Shown here: piece after piece, positions 51,218-61,018 of the stretch
Layout: each line of letters opens with the position of its first letter
Numbering within the stretch: the first letter of the stretch is position 1
Source of the DNA: Comamonadaceae bacterium G21597-S1
GTDB lineage: Bacteria > Pseudomonadota > Gammaproteobacteria > Burkholderiales > Burkholderiaceae_C
DNA: 64,000 nt
Assembly: GCA_027214345.1 (NCBI GenBank)
Contig: JAPWHR010000005.1
Span: forward strand, 177,783-241,782
Reading direction: 5' to 3'
Translations under genes and position numbers: made by a program
The notes under the pieces: generated by a model
Told to the model about the DNA's origin: nothing
Database searches by the model: none
The model's input: only the letters and a program-made list of their open reading frames with translations

Positions 51218-52699
51218 TCAGTCCTTCCAGCCTCCACCCAGCGCCTTGTAGACCGCGACCAGGCTTTGTGCCTGCAGCAACTGCAACTGGACTACCGCCT
51301 GCCGTACCGCAAAGGTCGCGCGTTGCGCGTCGAGTCGTTCGAAGGCGCTGGCCGTGCCTTGCTCGTAGCGCAGATCCACCAGCGTGAGCCGGCCTTGTTC
51401 GGCTTGCGCCTGGGCGACCTGAGCGCGAAGCTGGTCGGCCAATGTCGCGCGGGTGGCCAATGCGTCGGCCACCTCGCGGAATGCGGACTGGATCGTCTTT
51501 TCGTACTGGGCCACCGCGATGTCGCGACCGACCTGGGCCGCGTCGAGGTTGGCCTGGTTGCGGCCGCCATCGAAGATCGGAAGAATGATTTGCGGCGCGA
51601 ACGACCAGCCATACGAGCCGCTGCGGAACAGGCCGCTGAGCTGGTTGCTGGCGGTGCCGATGCTGGTGGTCAGCGTGATGCGCGGATAAAAGGCCGCCCG
51701 AGCCGCACCGATGTTGGCATTGGCGGCCAGTAGCTGTTGCTCGGCGGCACGCACGTCGGGTCGGCGCAGCAACACCTCGCTGGGCAGGCCGCCGGGCATG
51801 ATGCCGACCAGGCCGTGGCGGGTGAGCGACAGGCCTTCGGGCAGGGCGGCACGCTGGGCGTCGGACAGATTCTGGCCGAGCAGCAGGTCCAGCGTATTGG
51901 CGTCCAGCGCGCGCTGGCGCTCGAGCTGTGCCAGCGTCACGCGGGCGCCTTCGACCAGGGATTCGGCCTGGCGCAGTTCGAGGCCGGAACTCACGCCGTG
52001 TTCGAACGTGAGCCGGGTCAGTCGCAGCGACTCCTCGCGGCTGGCCAGGGTCTCGCGTGTGATCGCCAGCAAGGCGTCGTCGGCCTGCAGGGCGAGGTAG
52101 CTGTTGGCCACCGACGCGATCAGGCCGATCTGAACCGTCTTGCGCGCCTCGATCGTGCCCAGCAGCTGTGCCTGGGCCGCCTCGCTCAGATTGCGCAGGC
52201 GGCCGAAGAAGTCGGCCTCGAAGCCGGTGATCGTGAAGCCGGCCGTGTAGGTCGTTGTCGAGCCGCCGTTGGCCGTGGACTGGCGCGAGCCGGTGGCGCC
52301 GACACCCACCGTAGGGACTTCGTCCGCGCGGCGGACCTGCAACTGGGCGCGCGCCTGTTCCAGGTTCAGCACTGCCACGCGCAGGTCGCGGTTGTTGTCC
52401 AGCGCGACCTGGATGAGGTACCGAAGCCGCTCGTCCTGGAAGAAGTCCTGCCAGGCGAGGTCTGGTGCACGGATGCCGGTTTGACCGTCGCTTGCGGCCG
52501 CTGCGGCGGAGCCGTTGCCGGGAAACTGCGCGGGCACGGGCGCCTGGGGGCGTTCGTAGGCCGGTATCAGGGCGCCGCAGCCGGTCAGCAGCAGCGCGGC
52601 GGCCAAGGTGCCCACGCTCTGGTGGAGCCTGCGCCGATGTACGGGGACTTTGGTCGCGTTCACGACGACCGGCGGGTTGATGGATGGAGTCGGGATCAT
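51218..52699 (-). CDS. RND efflux outer-membrane lipoprotein channel (OprM/NodT family)
   Basis: A 493-residue TolC-like channel. The signal peptide ends in the lipobox LLLTGCG (Cys41). Two repeats of the outer-membrane efflux protein domain follow. NLEQARAQLQVRRADEVP and QAESLVEGARVTLAQLERQR are coiled-coil hairpins, and the conserved LLRRPDVRAAEQQLLAANAN and FYPRITLTTSIG are typical. The ATG overlaps the pump stop (ATGA). With the two genes before it, it forms a tripartite pump from cytoplasmic membrane to outside. Confidence 0.93.
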   Translation of the reverse strand: MIPTPSINPPVVVNATKVPVHRRRLHQSVGTLAAALLLTGCGALIPAYERPQAPVPAQFPGNGSAAAAASDGQTGIRAPDLAWQDFFQDERLRYLIQVALDNNRDLRVAVLNLEQARAQLQVRRADEVPTVGVGATGSRQSTANGGSTTTYTAGFTITGFEADFFGRLRNLSEAAQAQLLGTIEARKTVQIGLIASVANSYLALQADDALLAITRETLASREESLRLTRLTFEHGVSSGLELRQAESLVEGARVTLAQLERQRALDANTLDLLLGQNLSDAQRAALPEGLSLTRHGLVGIMPGGLPSEVLLRRPDVRAAEQQLLAANANIGAARAAFYPRITLTTSIGTASNQLSGLFRSGSYGWSFAPQIILPIFDGGRNQANLDAAQVGRDIAVAQYEKTIQSAFREVADALATRATLADQLRAQVAQAQAEQGRLTLVDLRYEQGTASAFERLDAQRATFAVRQAVVQLQLLQAQSLVAVYKALGGGWKD

Positions 52700-55600
52700 G
52701 CGGACTTGTCCGGTTCGGGAGTTGTGCTCGCGGCGACGGCATCGGGTTCCGGTTCGTGGGCATACATGCGGCGTTGCCGCTCGCTGCCCTTGAAGATGCG
52801 CCGCACGACGACGAAGAAAATGGGAACGAAGAATACGGAGAGCAGGGTTGCGGCCAGCATGCCGGACATCACGCCGGTGCCGATCGCGCGCTGGCTGGCC
52901 GAGCCGGCGCCGCTGGCGAGCACCAGCGGCAACACGCCCAGGATGAAGGCCATCGAGGTCATGATGATGGGACGGAACCGCAGGTGCGCCGCCTCCAGCA
53001 CCGCCTCGACCACACCCTTGCCGCGGGCCTGCAGGTCCTTGGCGAACTCGATGATCAGCACCGCGTTCTTGGCGCCCAGGCCGATGATGGTGATCAGGCC
53101 GACGTTGAAATACACGTCGTTGGACAGGCCGCGCGCGTTGGCGCCGAGCAGCACGCCGAGCACGCCCAGCGGCACCACCAGGATCACCGCCAGCGGAATG
53201 GACCAGCTCTCGTACAGGGCGGCGAGTGCCAGGAAAACCGCCAGCAGCGCGAAGCCGAACAACACGAAGGCCTGTGCGCCGGCCAGGCGCTCTTCGCGCG
53301 ACTGCCCGGTCCATTCGAAGCCGAAGCCGTTGGGCAGTTGGGCGGCCAGCCGCTCCATCTCGGCCATCGCGGCGCCGCTGCTGTAACCCGGTGCGGCTTC
53401 GCCCGAAATGCGCATCGCGGAGTAGCCGTTGTAACGGATGGTCTGCATCGGGCCCACGACCCAGCGCGTGCTGGCGAAACTGGCCAGCGGAACGGCTTGT
53501 CCGCGGGTGTTGAGCACGTTGATCGCAAGCAGGTCCGCGGGCTGCATGCGCGCCGGCGCGTCGGCCTGCACGACGACCCGCTGCAGTCGACCGCCGTTCG
53601 GGAAGTCGTTGACGTAACTCGAACCCACTGCCGTCGACAAGGCGCTGGTGACCGCCTCGAACGGCACGCCGAGGGCGTTGGCCTTGTCGCGGTCGATGTC
53701 GAGTTGCAGCTGCGGTGCGTCTTCCAGTCCGTCCGGGCGCATGCTGGTCAGGATCTTGCTCTGCGACGCCATGCCCAGCAGCTGGTTGCGCGCCGCCAGC
53801 AAGGCGTCGTGGCCCAGGCCGGCGCGGTCCTGCAGCCGGAAGCTGAAGCCGGCAGCCGAGCCGAGTTCGGGAATCGGCGGCGGGCTCACCGCGAAGATGA
53901 AGGCATCGCGCACCGACATCATGGCGCCGAACACGCGTCCGGCCAGACCCTGGGCCGAGCTGCCGGCGCCGACGCGTTCGCTCCAGTCCTTGAGCGTGAC
54001 GAAGGCCAGCGCTGCGTTCTGCCCGCTGCCCGAGAAGCTGAAACCCAGCACGCTGACCATGCTTTGCACCTCGGGCTGCTTGAGCACGAAACCCTCGACC
54101 TGCTGCATCACGTCGAGCGTGCGGTTCTGCGTCGCGCCCGGCGGCAGCTGCACGTTGACGATGATGTAGCCCTGGTCCTCGGCCGGCAGGAACGAGGTCG
54201 GCAGCCGGTTGTACAACACCGCGACGGCCGCGATGATGGCGGCGTAGATGACGAGGTAACGCGCGGCGCGGCGCAACAGGCGCGCGACCACGCCTTCGTA
54301 GGTCTTGGCGGTGCGCGAGAAGCCGCGGTTGAACCAGCCGAAGAAGCCGGTCTTGGCATGGTGGTGCCCGGCCTCGACCGGCTTGAGCAGGGTGGCGCAG
54401 AGGGCGGGCGTCAGCGACAGCGCCAGGAAGGCCGAGAACGCGATCGCGGTCACCATCACGGCCGAGAACTGGCGGTAGATGTTGCCGACCGAGCCGGCAA
54501 AAAACGCCAGCGGCACGAACACCGAGACCAGCACCACGGTGACGCCGACGATGGCGCCCGAGATCTGGCCCATGGCCTTGCGCGTGGCGGCCAGCGGCGA
54601 CAGGCCTTCCTCGCTCATGATGCGTTCGACGTTCTCGACCACGACGATGGCATCGTCGACGACGATGCCGATCACCAGCACCATGCCGAACATGGTCAGC
54701 ACGTTGATCGAGAAACCCATGGCCAGCAGCACCGCGAACGTGCCCATCAGCGACACCGGCACGACGATGGTCGGGATGATGGTGTAGCGGATGTTCTGCA
54801 GGAACAGGAACATCACCAGGAACACCAGGGCCACGGCCTCCAGCAGGGTCTCGGCCACCTGGCGGATCGAGATGTCGATGAAACGCGAGCTGTCGTAGGG
54901 AATGGCCCACTGCACGCCCGGCGGGAAGAACCGCGAGAGTTCCTCCATGCGCGTGCGCACCGCCTGGGCCGTGGCCAGTGCGTTGCCGGTGGGAGAGAGC
55001 TGCACGCCGATGCCGGTCGACGGCTTGCCGTTCAGGCGCGCCGACGTGGCGTAACCCTCGGCGCCCAGTTCGATGCGTGCCACGTCGCGCAGGCGCACCG
55101 TGGAGCCGTCGGTGTTGGCGCGCAGCACGATGTTGCCGAACTGCTCGGCGCTGCTGAGCTGGCCCTTGACGACGACGGTGGCGAAGATGGTCTGGCCAGC
55201 GACATTGGGCAGGTCACCGATGGTGCCGGCCGAGACCTGCGCGTTCTGCGCACGGATGGCCGTCGTCACATCGGCCATCGCCAGATTGAAGCCGACCAGC
55301 TTGGCCGGATCGACCCAGATGCGCATGGCGCGCTCGGTGCCGAACAGCTGTGCCTGGCCGACGCCGGGCAGGCGCTGCAGCTCCGGCAACACGGTGCGCG
55401 CGGCATAGTCGCCCAGGGCCACCGGGTCCAGGTTCGGGTCGTCGGACGACAGGATGGTGAACAGCAGGAAGTTGTTGCGCGCCTTGTCGACTCGCACCCC
55501 CTGCTGCGTCACGCTCGAGGGCAGGCGCGGCGTGGCCCGTGCGAGCCGGTTCTGCACGTCGACCTGTGCCAGGTCGGGATCGGTGCCGGCTTCGAAACTC

Positions 55601-55875
55601 AGCGTGATCGAACCGCTGCCGTTGGCCTGGCTGGTCGACTCCATGTAGATCAGGCCGGGCGAGCCGTTCATCTCGCGTTCGATGACGCTGATCACGCTGT
55701 CTTCCAGCGTACTGGCCGACGCGCCCGGATAGGCGGCCGAGATCACGATCGACGGTGGTGCCACCGGCGGGTACTGGGCGATCGGCAGCTGCGTGATCGC
55801 TACGGCGCCCATCACCAGAATGAAGAGTGCAATCACCCACGCAAAGATCGGGCGATTGATGAAAAACTGGGCCAT
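52696..55875 (-). CDS. RND multidrug efflux pump, inner-membrane transporter (AcrB/MexB family)
   Basis: A 1059-residue HAE1-family transporter with 12 predicted membrane helices and two large periplasmic loops. The start MAQFFINRPIFAWVIALFI is the family signature. The proton-relay Asp pair is in GIVVDDAIVVVENVE (near residue 406), and QNIRYTIIPTIVVPVSLMGT precedes it. It exports hydrophobic drugs, dyes or detergents using the proton gradient. It is 36 bases downstream of the adaptor gene, and the channel gene follows with an ATGA overlap. Confidence 0.96.
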   Translation of the reverse strand: MAQFFINRPIFAWVIALFILVMGAVAITQLPIAQYPPVAPPSIVISAAYPGASASTLEDSVISVIEREMNGSPGLIYMESTSQANGSGSITLSFEAGTDPDLAQVDVQNRLARATPRLPSSVTQQGVRVDKARNNFLLFTILSSDDPNLDPVALGDYAARTVLPELQRLPGVGQAQLFGTERAMRIWVDPAKLVGFNLAMADVTTAIRAQNAQVSAGTIGDLPNVAGQTIFATVVVKGQLSSAEQFGNIVLRANTDGSTVRLRDVARIELGAEGYATSARLNGKPSTGIGVQLSPTGNALATAQAVRTRMEELSRFFPPGVQWAIPYDSSRFIDISIRQVAETLLEAVALVFLVMFLFLQNIRYTIIPTIVVPVSLMGTFAVLLAMGFSINVLTMFGMVLVIGIVVDDAIVVVENVERIMSEEGLSPLAATRKAMGQISGAIVGVTVVLVSVFVPLAFFAGSVGNIYRQFSAVMVTAIAFSAFLALSLTPALCATLLKPVEAGHHHAKTGFFGWFNRGFSRTAKTYEGVVARLLRRAARYLVIYAAIIAAVAVLYNRLPTSFLPAEDQGYIIVNVQLPPGATQNRTLDVMQQVEGFVLKQPEVQSMVSVLGFSFSGSGQNAALAFVTLKDWSERVGAGSSAQGLAGRVFGAMMSVRDAFIFAVSPPPIPELGSAAGFSFRLQDRAGLGHDALLAARNQLLGMASQSKILTSMRPDGLEDAPQLQLDIDRDKANALGVPFEAVTSALSTAVGSSYVNDFPNGGRLQRVVVQADAPARMQPADLLAINVLNTRGQAVPLASFASTRWVVGPMQTIRYNGYSAMRISGEAAPGYSSGAAMAEMERLAAQLPNGFGFEWTGQSREERLAGAQAFVLFGFALLAVFLALAALYESWSIPLAVILVVPLGVLGVLLGANARGLSNDVYFNVGLITIIGLGAKNAVLIIEFAKDLQARGKGVVEAVLEAAHLRFRPIIMTSMAFILGVLPLVLASGAGSASQRAIGTGVMSGMLAATLLSVFFVPIFFVVVRRIFKGSERQRRMYAHEPEPDAVAASTTPEPDKSA

Positions 55876-55911
55876 GCTCGCGCCTTTGTCGTGTTGTTGT
55901 GGTTGTTCTTG

Positions 55912-57213
55912 TTATTGGCTGGCCGCCGCCGATGCGGGCGCGGCCGTGGCACTGGCTGGCGCGCCCGGTGCCGCGGCCGTCGCCGGTGCGGCACTGGTCA
56001 TCGCCGCCGCCTGGCCTTCGCTGCCGCTCCAGGGCCGGGCCTTGACCGGCGCACCGGGCACCATCATTTTCTGGAAGCCTTCGACGATCACCTGCTCCCC
56101 GGGCTGCAGGCCGTCCAGCACGATCCACTGGTTATTCTGGTTGGCGCCCAGCTTGACCTGGCGCTTGGCCGGGATACCGTCGGCACCCACCACCAGCACG
56201 GTATCGCCCTGGTTCGACCGGGTCACGGCCTGCTGCGGCAGCAACATCGCGGCGGGCACCTCCGCCTGGGCCAGCCGCACCCGTACGTATTGCCCGGGCA
56301 ACAGCAGTCCATCGGGATTGGGCACTTCGGCGCGCAGCGTCACCTGTCCGGACGTGGCGTCGACGCTGAGGTCCGAGAACAGCAGCCGACCCGCACGCGG
56401 CAGCACGGAACCGTCCTCGAGCACGATGCGCACCGCCGTGCCGTCCTTGCCGGCGCCGCGCAGCTGCTTGCTGGCCATGGCCTTGCGCAGGCGCAACACG
56501 TCGCCACTGGACTGGGTGAAGTTCACGTAGACCGAACCGGTCTGCTGGATCAATGCCATCTGCGTCGCTTCGACGGCACTGACCAGTGCGCCTTCGGTGA
56601 CCAGCGACTGGCCGATGCGCCCTGCGATCGGGGCGCGCACCGTGGCGTAGTCGAGGTTGATGCGGGCGGTCTGCACGGCCGCCTTGGCGCTGGCGACATC
56701 CGCATCGGCCAGTCGCTGGGCCGATTGCGCATTGCTGTAGTCGAGCTGGCTGATGGCATTGAGTGCGACCAGGGGCTTGTAGCGGTCGGCAATGGCTGTC
56801 GTCTGGGCCAGGTTGGCCTGGGCCTTGGCCAGCGCCGCCTGGGCGCTGTCGAGCGCGGCCTGGTAGATGGCCGCATCGATCTGGAACAGCGCCTGGCCCG
56901 CCTTGACGTCGCTGCCTTCACGGAACAGCCGCTTGAGCACGACGCCGTTGACCCGTGCGCGCACCTGTGCCACACGCACCGCGCTGACCCGGCCGGGCAA
57001 CTCGCTCTGCAGCGCCACGTCTTGCGGCTGCAGGGTGACCACGCCGACTTCGGCGGGCGGCATCTTGGGAGGGCCGCCGGCGCCACCGGGCGCCGCATCC
57101 TGCTTGGCGCCACAGGCCGCCAGCATCAGTGCCAGCGCCAGCGCAGCGGCCGTGCGGGCGTGGGGAACGCGGGTTCGTTGCGCGCGGGTGCGCAGGTGCA
57201 GTGTCGAGGACAT
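55912..57213 (-). CDS. RND efflux periplasmic adaptor (AcrA/MexA family)
   Basis: A 433-residue lipoprotein adaptor from Met at 57213 (MSSTLHLRTRAQRTRVPHAR), with Cys34 in the lipobox LMLAACG. PGRVSAVRVAQVRARVNGVV and DYATVRAPIAGRIGQSLV are the lipoyl-like and barrel parts, with a helical hairpin between. The C-terminus is an Ala/Pro-rich tail. It bridges the pump and channel. Its promoter is in the divergent region with the TetR gene, which carries an AcrR-type palindrome. Confidence 0.94.
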   Translation of the reverse strand: MSSTLHLRTRAQRTRVPHARTAAALALALMLAACGAKQDAAPGGAGGPPKMPPAEVGVVTLQPQDVALQSELPGRVSAVRVAQVRARVNGVVLKRLFREGSDVKAGQALFQIDAAIYQAALDSAQAALAKAQANLAQTTAIADRYKPLVALNAISQLDYSNAQSAQRLADADVASAKAAVQTARINLDYATVRAPIAGRIGQSLVTEGALVSAVEATQMALIQQTGSVYVNFTQSSGDVLRLRKAMASKQLRGAGKDGTAVRIVLEDGSVLPRAGRLLFSDLSVDATSGQVTLRAEVPNPDGLLLPGQYVRVRLAQAEVPAAMLLPQQAVTRSNQGDTVLVVGADGIPAKRQVKLGANQNNQWIVLDGLQPGEQVIVEGFQKMMVPGAPVKARPWSGSEGQAAAMTSAAPATAAAPGAPASATAAPASAAASQ

Positions 57214-57381
57214 GATTTTCTTTCGTGACCGCGGACCGGTGCGAACCGGGCGGCGCGGGCAGGGTTTCGGTGGTTGGGTCTGGCGTCGTTCGCAGTATCG
57301 GTTGCCGGGGCAATGGGGGTGATCACGGGGGCCAAAGCCGGACAGCAGCACCGATGTTTGCGGCAGAACAAGTGCGCGAGT

Positions 57382-57407
57382 ATACATACATGCGAGAATG
57401 TATGTAT
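57382..57407. promoter_or_regulatory. AcrR/TtgR-type operator palindrome
   Basis: TACATACAT (57383 to 57391), six bases GCGAGA, then ATGTATGTA (57398 to 57406) form a perfect inverted repeat, extended by one A/T pair on each side. The arms are the same as those I recall for the E. coli AcrR operator. It ends two bases before the AAGGAGG ribosome-binding site of the TetR gene and lies in the divergent region, so one repressor dimer pair could control both the regulator and the pump operon. Confidence 0.88.
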
Positions 57408-57424
57408 GAAGGAGGAGGCAGACC

Positions 57425-58093
57425 ATGGTACGCAAGACCAAGCAAGACGCCCAGGCCACGCGCGCACTGATTCTGGACACTGCGGAGTGCGTGTTCCAGC
57501 GCAAGGGCGTGTCCGCGACATCGTTGCAGGAGATCGCGCAGGCGGCCGGCCTGACCCGGGGTGCGATCTACTGGCACTTCCAGAACAAGGCGGACCTGTT
57601 CGACGCGATGCTGCAGCGGGTCGTCTTGCCGCTGGAATGCTCGCTGGACCAGCGGGACGCGGACGAAGATACCGATCCGCTGGTCGCGCTGCGTTGCGGC
57701 ATCGGCGATGTGCTGGCACAACTCATGCGTGACGTCCAGGTGCAGCGGGTGCTGGAAATCGCGATGCACAAGGTCGAATACATCGGCGACATGCATGCGG
57801 TGCGCGAGCGCCGCATTGCCTCGCGCGACGCGCACATGATCGACGTGGAGCGCATGCTGGCGCTGGCGGCCCGGCGCGGACAGATCGGAGCGCAACCCTC
57901 GCCGCGCGTGGCGGCCACCGGACTGCACGCGCTGATCGACGGCCTGCTGTACAACTGGATGCTCGATCCCAAGGCCTTCGACCTGCAGGTCACCGGACTG
58001 CAGGTGCTCGACACCTACGTGCGTGGATTGACCGCGGGCGCGACAGCGCGGTCGGCGCCTGTCAGAATGACGACAAACACCGTTGCGCAATAG
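57425..58093 (+). CDS. TetR family efflux-pump repressor (AcrR/TtgR-like)
   Basis: A 222-residue regulator. The N-terminal helix-turn-helix ATSLQEIAQAAGLTRGAIYW is very close to the AcrR/TtgR/MtrR group, followed by HFQNKADLFDAMLQ. The C-terminal ligand-binding region (TetR_C_2-like) is less conserved and would sense the drugs. It is divergent from the RND operon and next to the palindromic operator, so it very likely represses the pump and itself. The acnA start is only 12 bases downstream. Confidence 0.93.
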   Translation: MVRKTKQDAQATRALILDTAECVFQRKGVSATSLQEIAQAAGLTRGAIYWHFQNKADLFDAMLQRVVLPLECSLDQRDADEDTDPLVALRCGIGDVLAQLMRDVQVQRVLEIAMHKVEYIGDMHAVRERRIASRDAHMIDVERMLALAARRGQIGAQPSPRVAATGLHALIDGLLYNWMLDPKAFDLQVTGLQVLDTYVRGLTAGATARSAPVRMTTNTVAQ

Positions 58094-58105
58094 GAGAGGA
58101 ACACC

Positions 58106-60961
58106 ATGACCCATGCTTTCGTCACCACCCGCAAGTCTTTCACGACGCCGTCCGGCAAATCCGCCACGCTGTTTTCGCTGCCCGCGCTGGCACGCAAGTT
58201 TCCGAACATCAAGCGGTTGCCGGTTTCGCTGCGTATCGTGCTCGAGTCGGTGCTGCGCAACTGCGACGGCAAGCGGGTGACCCAGGACCATGTCGCCCAG
58301 CTCGCGAACTGGGCGCCCCAGGCGGCCCGCAGCGAGGAGATCCCGTTCCTGGTCTCGCGTGTCGTGCTGCAGGATTTCACCGGCGTGCCGCTGCTGGCCG
58401 ACCTGGCCGCGATGCGCAGCGTGGCGGTGCGCCTGGGCAAGAACCCCAAGCGCATCGAGCCGCTGGTGCCGGTGGACCTGGTCGTCGACCACTCCGTCAC
58501 CGTCGACCACTACGGCAAGAAGAACTCGCTCGACCTGAACATGAAGATCGAGTTCCAGCGCAACCGCGAGCGCTACGAGTTCATGAAGTGGGGCATGCAG
58601 GCCTTCGACACCTTCCGCGTCGTGCCCCCGGGTTTCGGCATCGTGCACCAGGTCAACCTGGAATACCTGGCGCGCGGCGTGCACAAGACGCGTGACGGCG
58701 TCGTCTATCCGGACACGCTGGTGGGTACCGACAGCCACACGACGATGATCAACGGCATCGGCGTCGTGGCCTGGGGGGTGGGCGGCATCGAGGCCGAGGC
58801 GGCGATGCTGGGCCAGCCGGTGTATTTCCTGACGCCCGACGTGGTCGGCTTCGAGTTGACCGGCCAGTTGCGCGAGGGCGTCACCGCCACCGACCTGGTG
58901 CTGACCGTGACCGAGATCCTGCGCCAGCACAAGGTGGTGGGCAAGTTCGTCGAGTTCTTCGGCGAAGGCACGCGCTCGCTGGCATTGCCGGACCGCGCGA
59001 CGATTGCCAACATGGCACCCGAATACGGTGCAACCATGGGTTTTTTCCCGGTCGACGAGAAGACGCTGGCGTATTTCGAAGGTACCGGCCGCACCAAGGC
59101 GGAAATCGAGATGTTCGAGGCCTATTTCAAGGCGCAGGGCCTGTTCGGCATCCCCAAGGCCGGCGACATCGATTATTCGCAGGTGGTCAGGCTCGACCTC
59201 GGCTCGGTCACGCCCAGCCTGGCGGGGCCGAAGCGGCCGCAGGACCGGATCGAGCTCGGGCAGGTGGCATCGCAGTTTGCCTCGCTGTTCAGCAAGCCGG
59301 CGTCCGAGTCCGGGTTCAACCAGGACGCCGAACGCCTGGCGCAACGGTTTGCTGTGGCGGTCGACGGCAGCGGCCCGCAAGGCGAAGCCAACGTCGAAGC
59401 GCCGCCCGGTGCGCCGCGCGACCTGGCCGAGATGGTGGGCAACCGGCCGGCCCTGCAACCGGCGGCGCGCCAGCTGGCGGTGACCGAGGCGCGGCCGCGC
59501 GGCAAGCCGGCACTGACGGTGGGCAACGGCGACATCCTGATCGCCGCCATCACCAGCTGTACCAACACCTCGAACCCGAGCGTGTTGCTGGCCGCCGGTC
59601 TGTTGGCCAAGAAGGCGGTCGAGGCCGGCCTGAAGGTGCAGCCGCACATCAAGACGTCGTTGGCACCGGGCTCGCGCATCGTCACCGAATACCTGACCGA
59701 GACCGGCCTGCTGCCCTACCTCGAGAAACTCGGTTTTGCGCTGGCCGGTTACGGTTGCACCACCTGCATCGGCAATTCCGGCGACCTGACGCCCGAACTC
59801 AACAAGCTGATCACCGAGCAGAACCTGGTCTGTGCGTCGGTGTTGTCGGGCAACCGCAACTTCGAGGCGCGTATCCACCCGAACATCAAGGCCAACTTCC
59901 TGGCCAGTCCGCCGCTGGTCGTGGCGTACGCGATCGCCGGCACCGTCACGCGCGACTTGATGACCGAGCCGGTCGGCCAGGGCAAGGGCGGGCGCGACGT
60001 CTACCTGGGCGACATCTGGCCGAGCAGCGACGAGATCCACGCGCTGCTGCGTTATGCCATGAAGGGCAAGGCCTTCCGCGAGAACTACGGCAAGGTCAAG
60101 ACCGAGCCGGGGGCGTTGTGGGGCAAGATCAAGGGTGTCGCCGGCCAGGCCTACAGCTGGCCCAAGAGTACCTACATCGCCGAACCGCCGTTTTTTGCCG
60201 ACTTCGCGATGGCGCCACCGCCCAAGGATGCCGACGTGTCGGTGCGCGGCGCACGTGTGATGGCGCTGTTCGGCGATTCGATCACGACCGACCACATCTC
60301 GCCTGCCGGCTCCATCAAGCCGAGTTCGCCGGCGGGCCAGTGGCTCGAGCACAACGGCGTCATGAAAGCCGACTTCAACTCCTATGGCGCGCGGCGCGGC
60401 AACCACGACGTCATGATGCGCGGCACCTTTGCCAACGTGCGCATCAAGAACCTGATGTTGCCGCCCGATGCCAGCGGCTCGCGGGAAGAAGGAGGGGTGA
60501 CCCTGTACCAGCCCTCCGGCGAACGCACGTCGATCTTCGACGCGGCGATGCGCTACATGCAGGCCGGCGTTCCGACCGTGGTGTTTGCCGGCGAGGAATA
60601 CGGTACCGGCTCGAGCCGCGACTGGGCCGCCAAGGGTACCCAGCTGCTGGGCATCCGCGCCGTCGTGGCACGCAGCTTCGAGCGCATTCACCGCAGCAAC
60701 CTGGTGGGCATGGGGGTGTTGCCGCTGCAGTTCAAGGGCAAAGATTCCTGGCAGTCGCTGGGGCTCCAGGGTGACGAGCTTGTCGAAGTGCATCCCGACC
60801 CGGCGCTGAGGCCGCAAAGTGACGCGACGCTGGTCATCACCTCGGCCGATGGGAAACGGCGCGAGCTGAAGGTGACGCTGCGCATCGACACGCCGATCGA
60901 GGTCGACTACTACCGCAACGGTGGCATCCTGCCGTACGTGTTGCGCGACCTGCTGGCTTGA
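58106..60961 (+). CDS. acnA: Aconitate hydratase A
   Basis: A 951-residue TCA-cycle enzyme that isomerises citrate to isocitrate. The [4Fe-4S] cluster Cys are in [12 protein letters not shown] and [43 protein letters not shown] and [17 protein letters not shown] are substrate motifs. The protein has an extra segment of about 50 residues around 400 to 470 (from [10 protein letters not shown]) compared with E. coli AcnA, a long form seen in this group. The RBS AGGAG lies just before the ATG. A decayed duplicate of its last 80 codons lies at about 62580 to 62822. Confidence 0.96.
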   Translation: MTHAFVTTRKSFTTPSGKSATLFSLPALARKFPNIKRLPVSLRIVLESVLRNCDGKRVTQDHVAQLANWAPQAARSEEIPFLVSRVVLQDFTGVPLLADLAAMRSVAVRLGKNPKRIEPLVPVDLVVDHSVTVDHYGKKNSLDLNMKIEFQRNRERYEFMKWGMQAFDTFRVVPPGFGIVHQVNLEYLARGVHKTRDGVVYPDTLVGTDSHTTMINGIGVVAWGVGGIEAEAAMLGQPVYFLTPDVVGFELTGQLREGVTATDLVLTVTEILRQHKVVGKFVEFFGEGTRSLALPDRATIANMAPEYGATMGFFPVDEKTLAYFEGTGRTKAEIEMFEAYFKAQGLFGIPKAGDIDYSQVVRLDLGSVTPSLAGPKRPQDRIELGQVASQFASLFSKPASESGFNQDAERLAQRFAVAVDGSGPQGEANVEAPPGAPRDLAEMVGNRPALQPAARQLAVTEARPRGKPALTVGNGDILIAAITSCTNTSNPSVLLAAGLLAKKAVEAGLKVQPHIKTSLAPGSRIVTEYLTETGLLPYLEKLGFALAGYGCTTCIGNSGDLTPELNKLITEQNLVCASVLSGNRNFEARIHPNIKANFLASPPLVVAYAIAGTVTRDLMTEPVGQGKGGRDVYLGDIWPSSDEIHALLRYAMKGKAFRENYGKVKTEPGALWGKIKGVAGQAYSWPKSTYIAEPPFFADFAMAPPPKDADVSVRGARVMALFGDSITTDHISPAGSIKPSSPAGQWLEHNGVMKADFNSYGARRGNHDVMMRGTFANVRIKNLMLPPDASGSREEGGVTLYQPSGERTSIFDAAMRYMQAGVPTVVFAGEEYGTGSSRDWAAKGTQLLGIRAVVARSFERIHRSNLVGMGVLPLQFKGKDSWQSLGLQGDELVEVHPDPALRPQSDATLVITSADGKRRELKVTLRIDTPIEVDYYRNGGILPYVLRDLLA

Positions 60962-61018
60962 CCCCGTAGCCGCGTCAACGCTGGGGTGGCGCCGCCCCGC
61001 TGTGCGCGCGTGGGCGAT

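Noticed and set aside
52684..57228. A 1514-codon open frame on the plus strand across the RND efflux operon.
   Set aside because: It is antisense to three genes with clear family motifs and shows only His/Arg/Gly-rich shadow composition.
57323..60817. A 1164-codon open frame on the minus strand opposite the TetR gene and acnA.
   Set aside because: Shadow frame; the plus-strand genes explain the sequence fully.
60965..61010. GGGGTGGC/GCCGCCCC inverted repeat between acnA and the deacylase, a possible terminator.
   Set aside because: Almost no loop and no T tract follow, so it does not meet the form of an intrinsic terminator.
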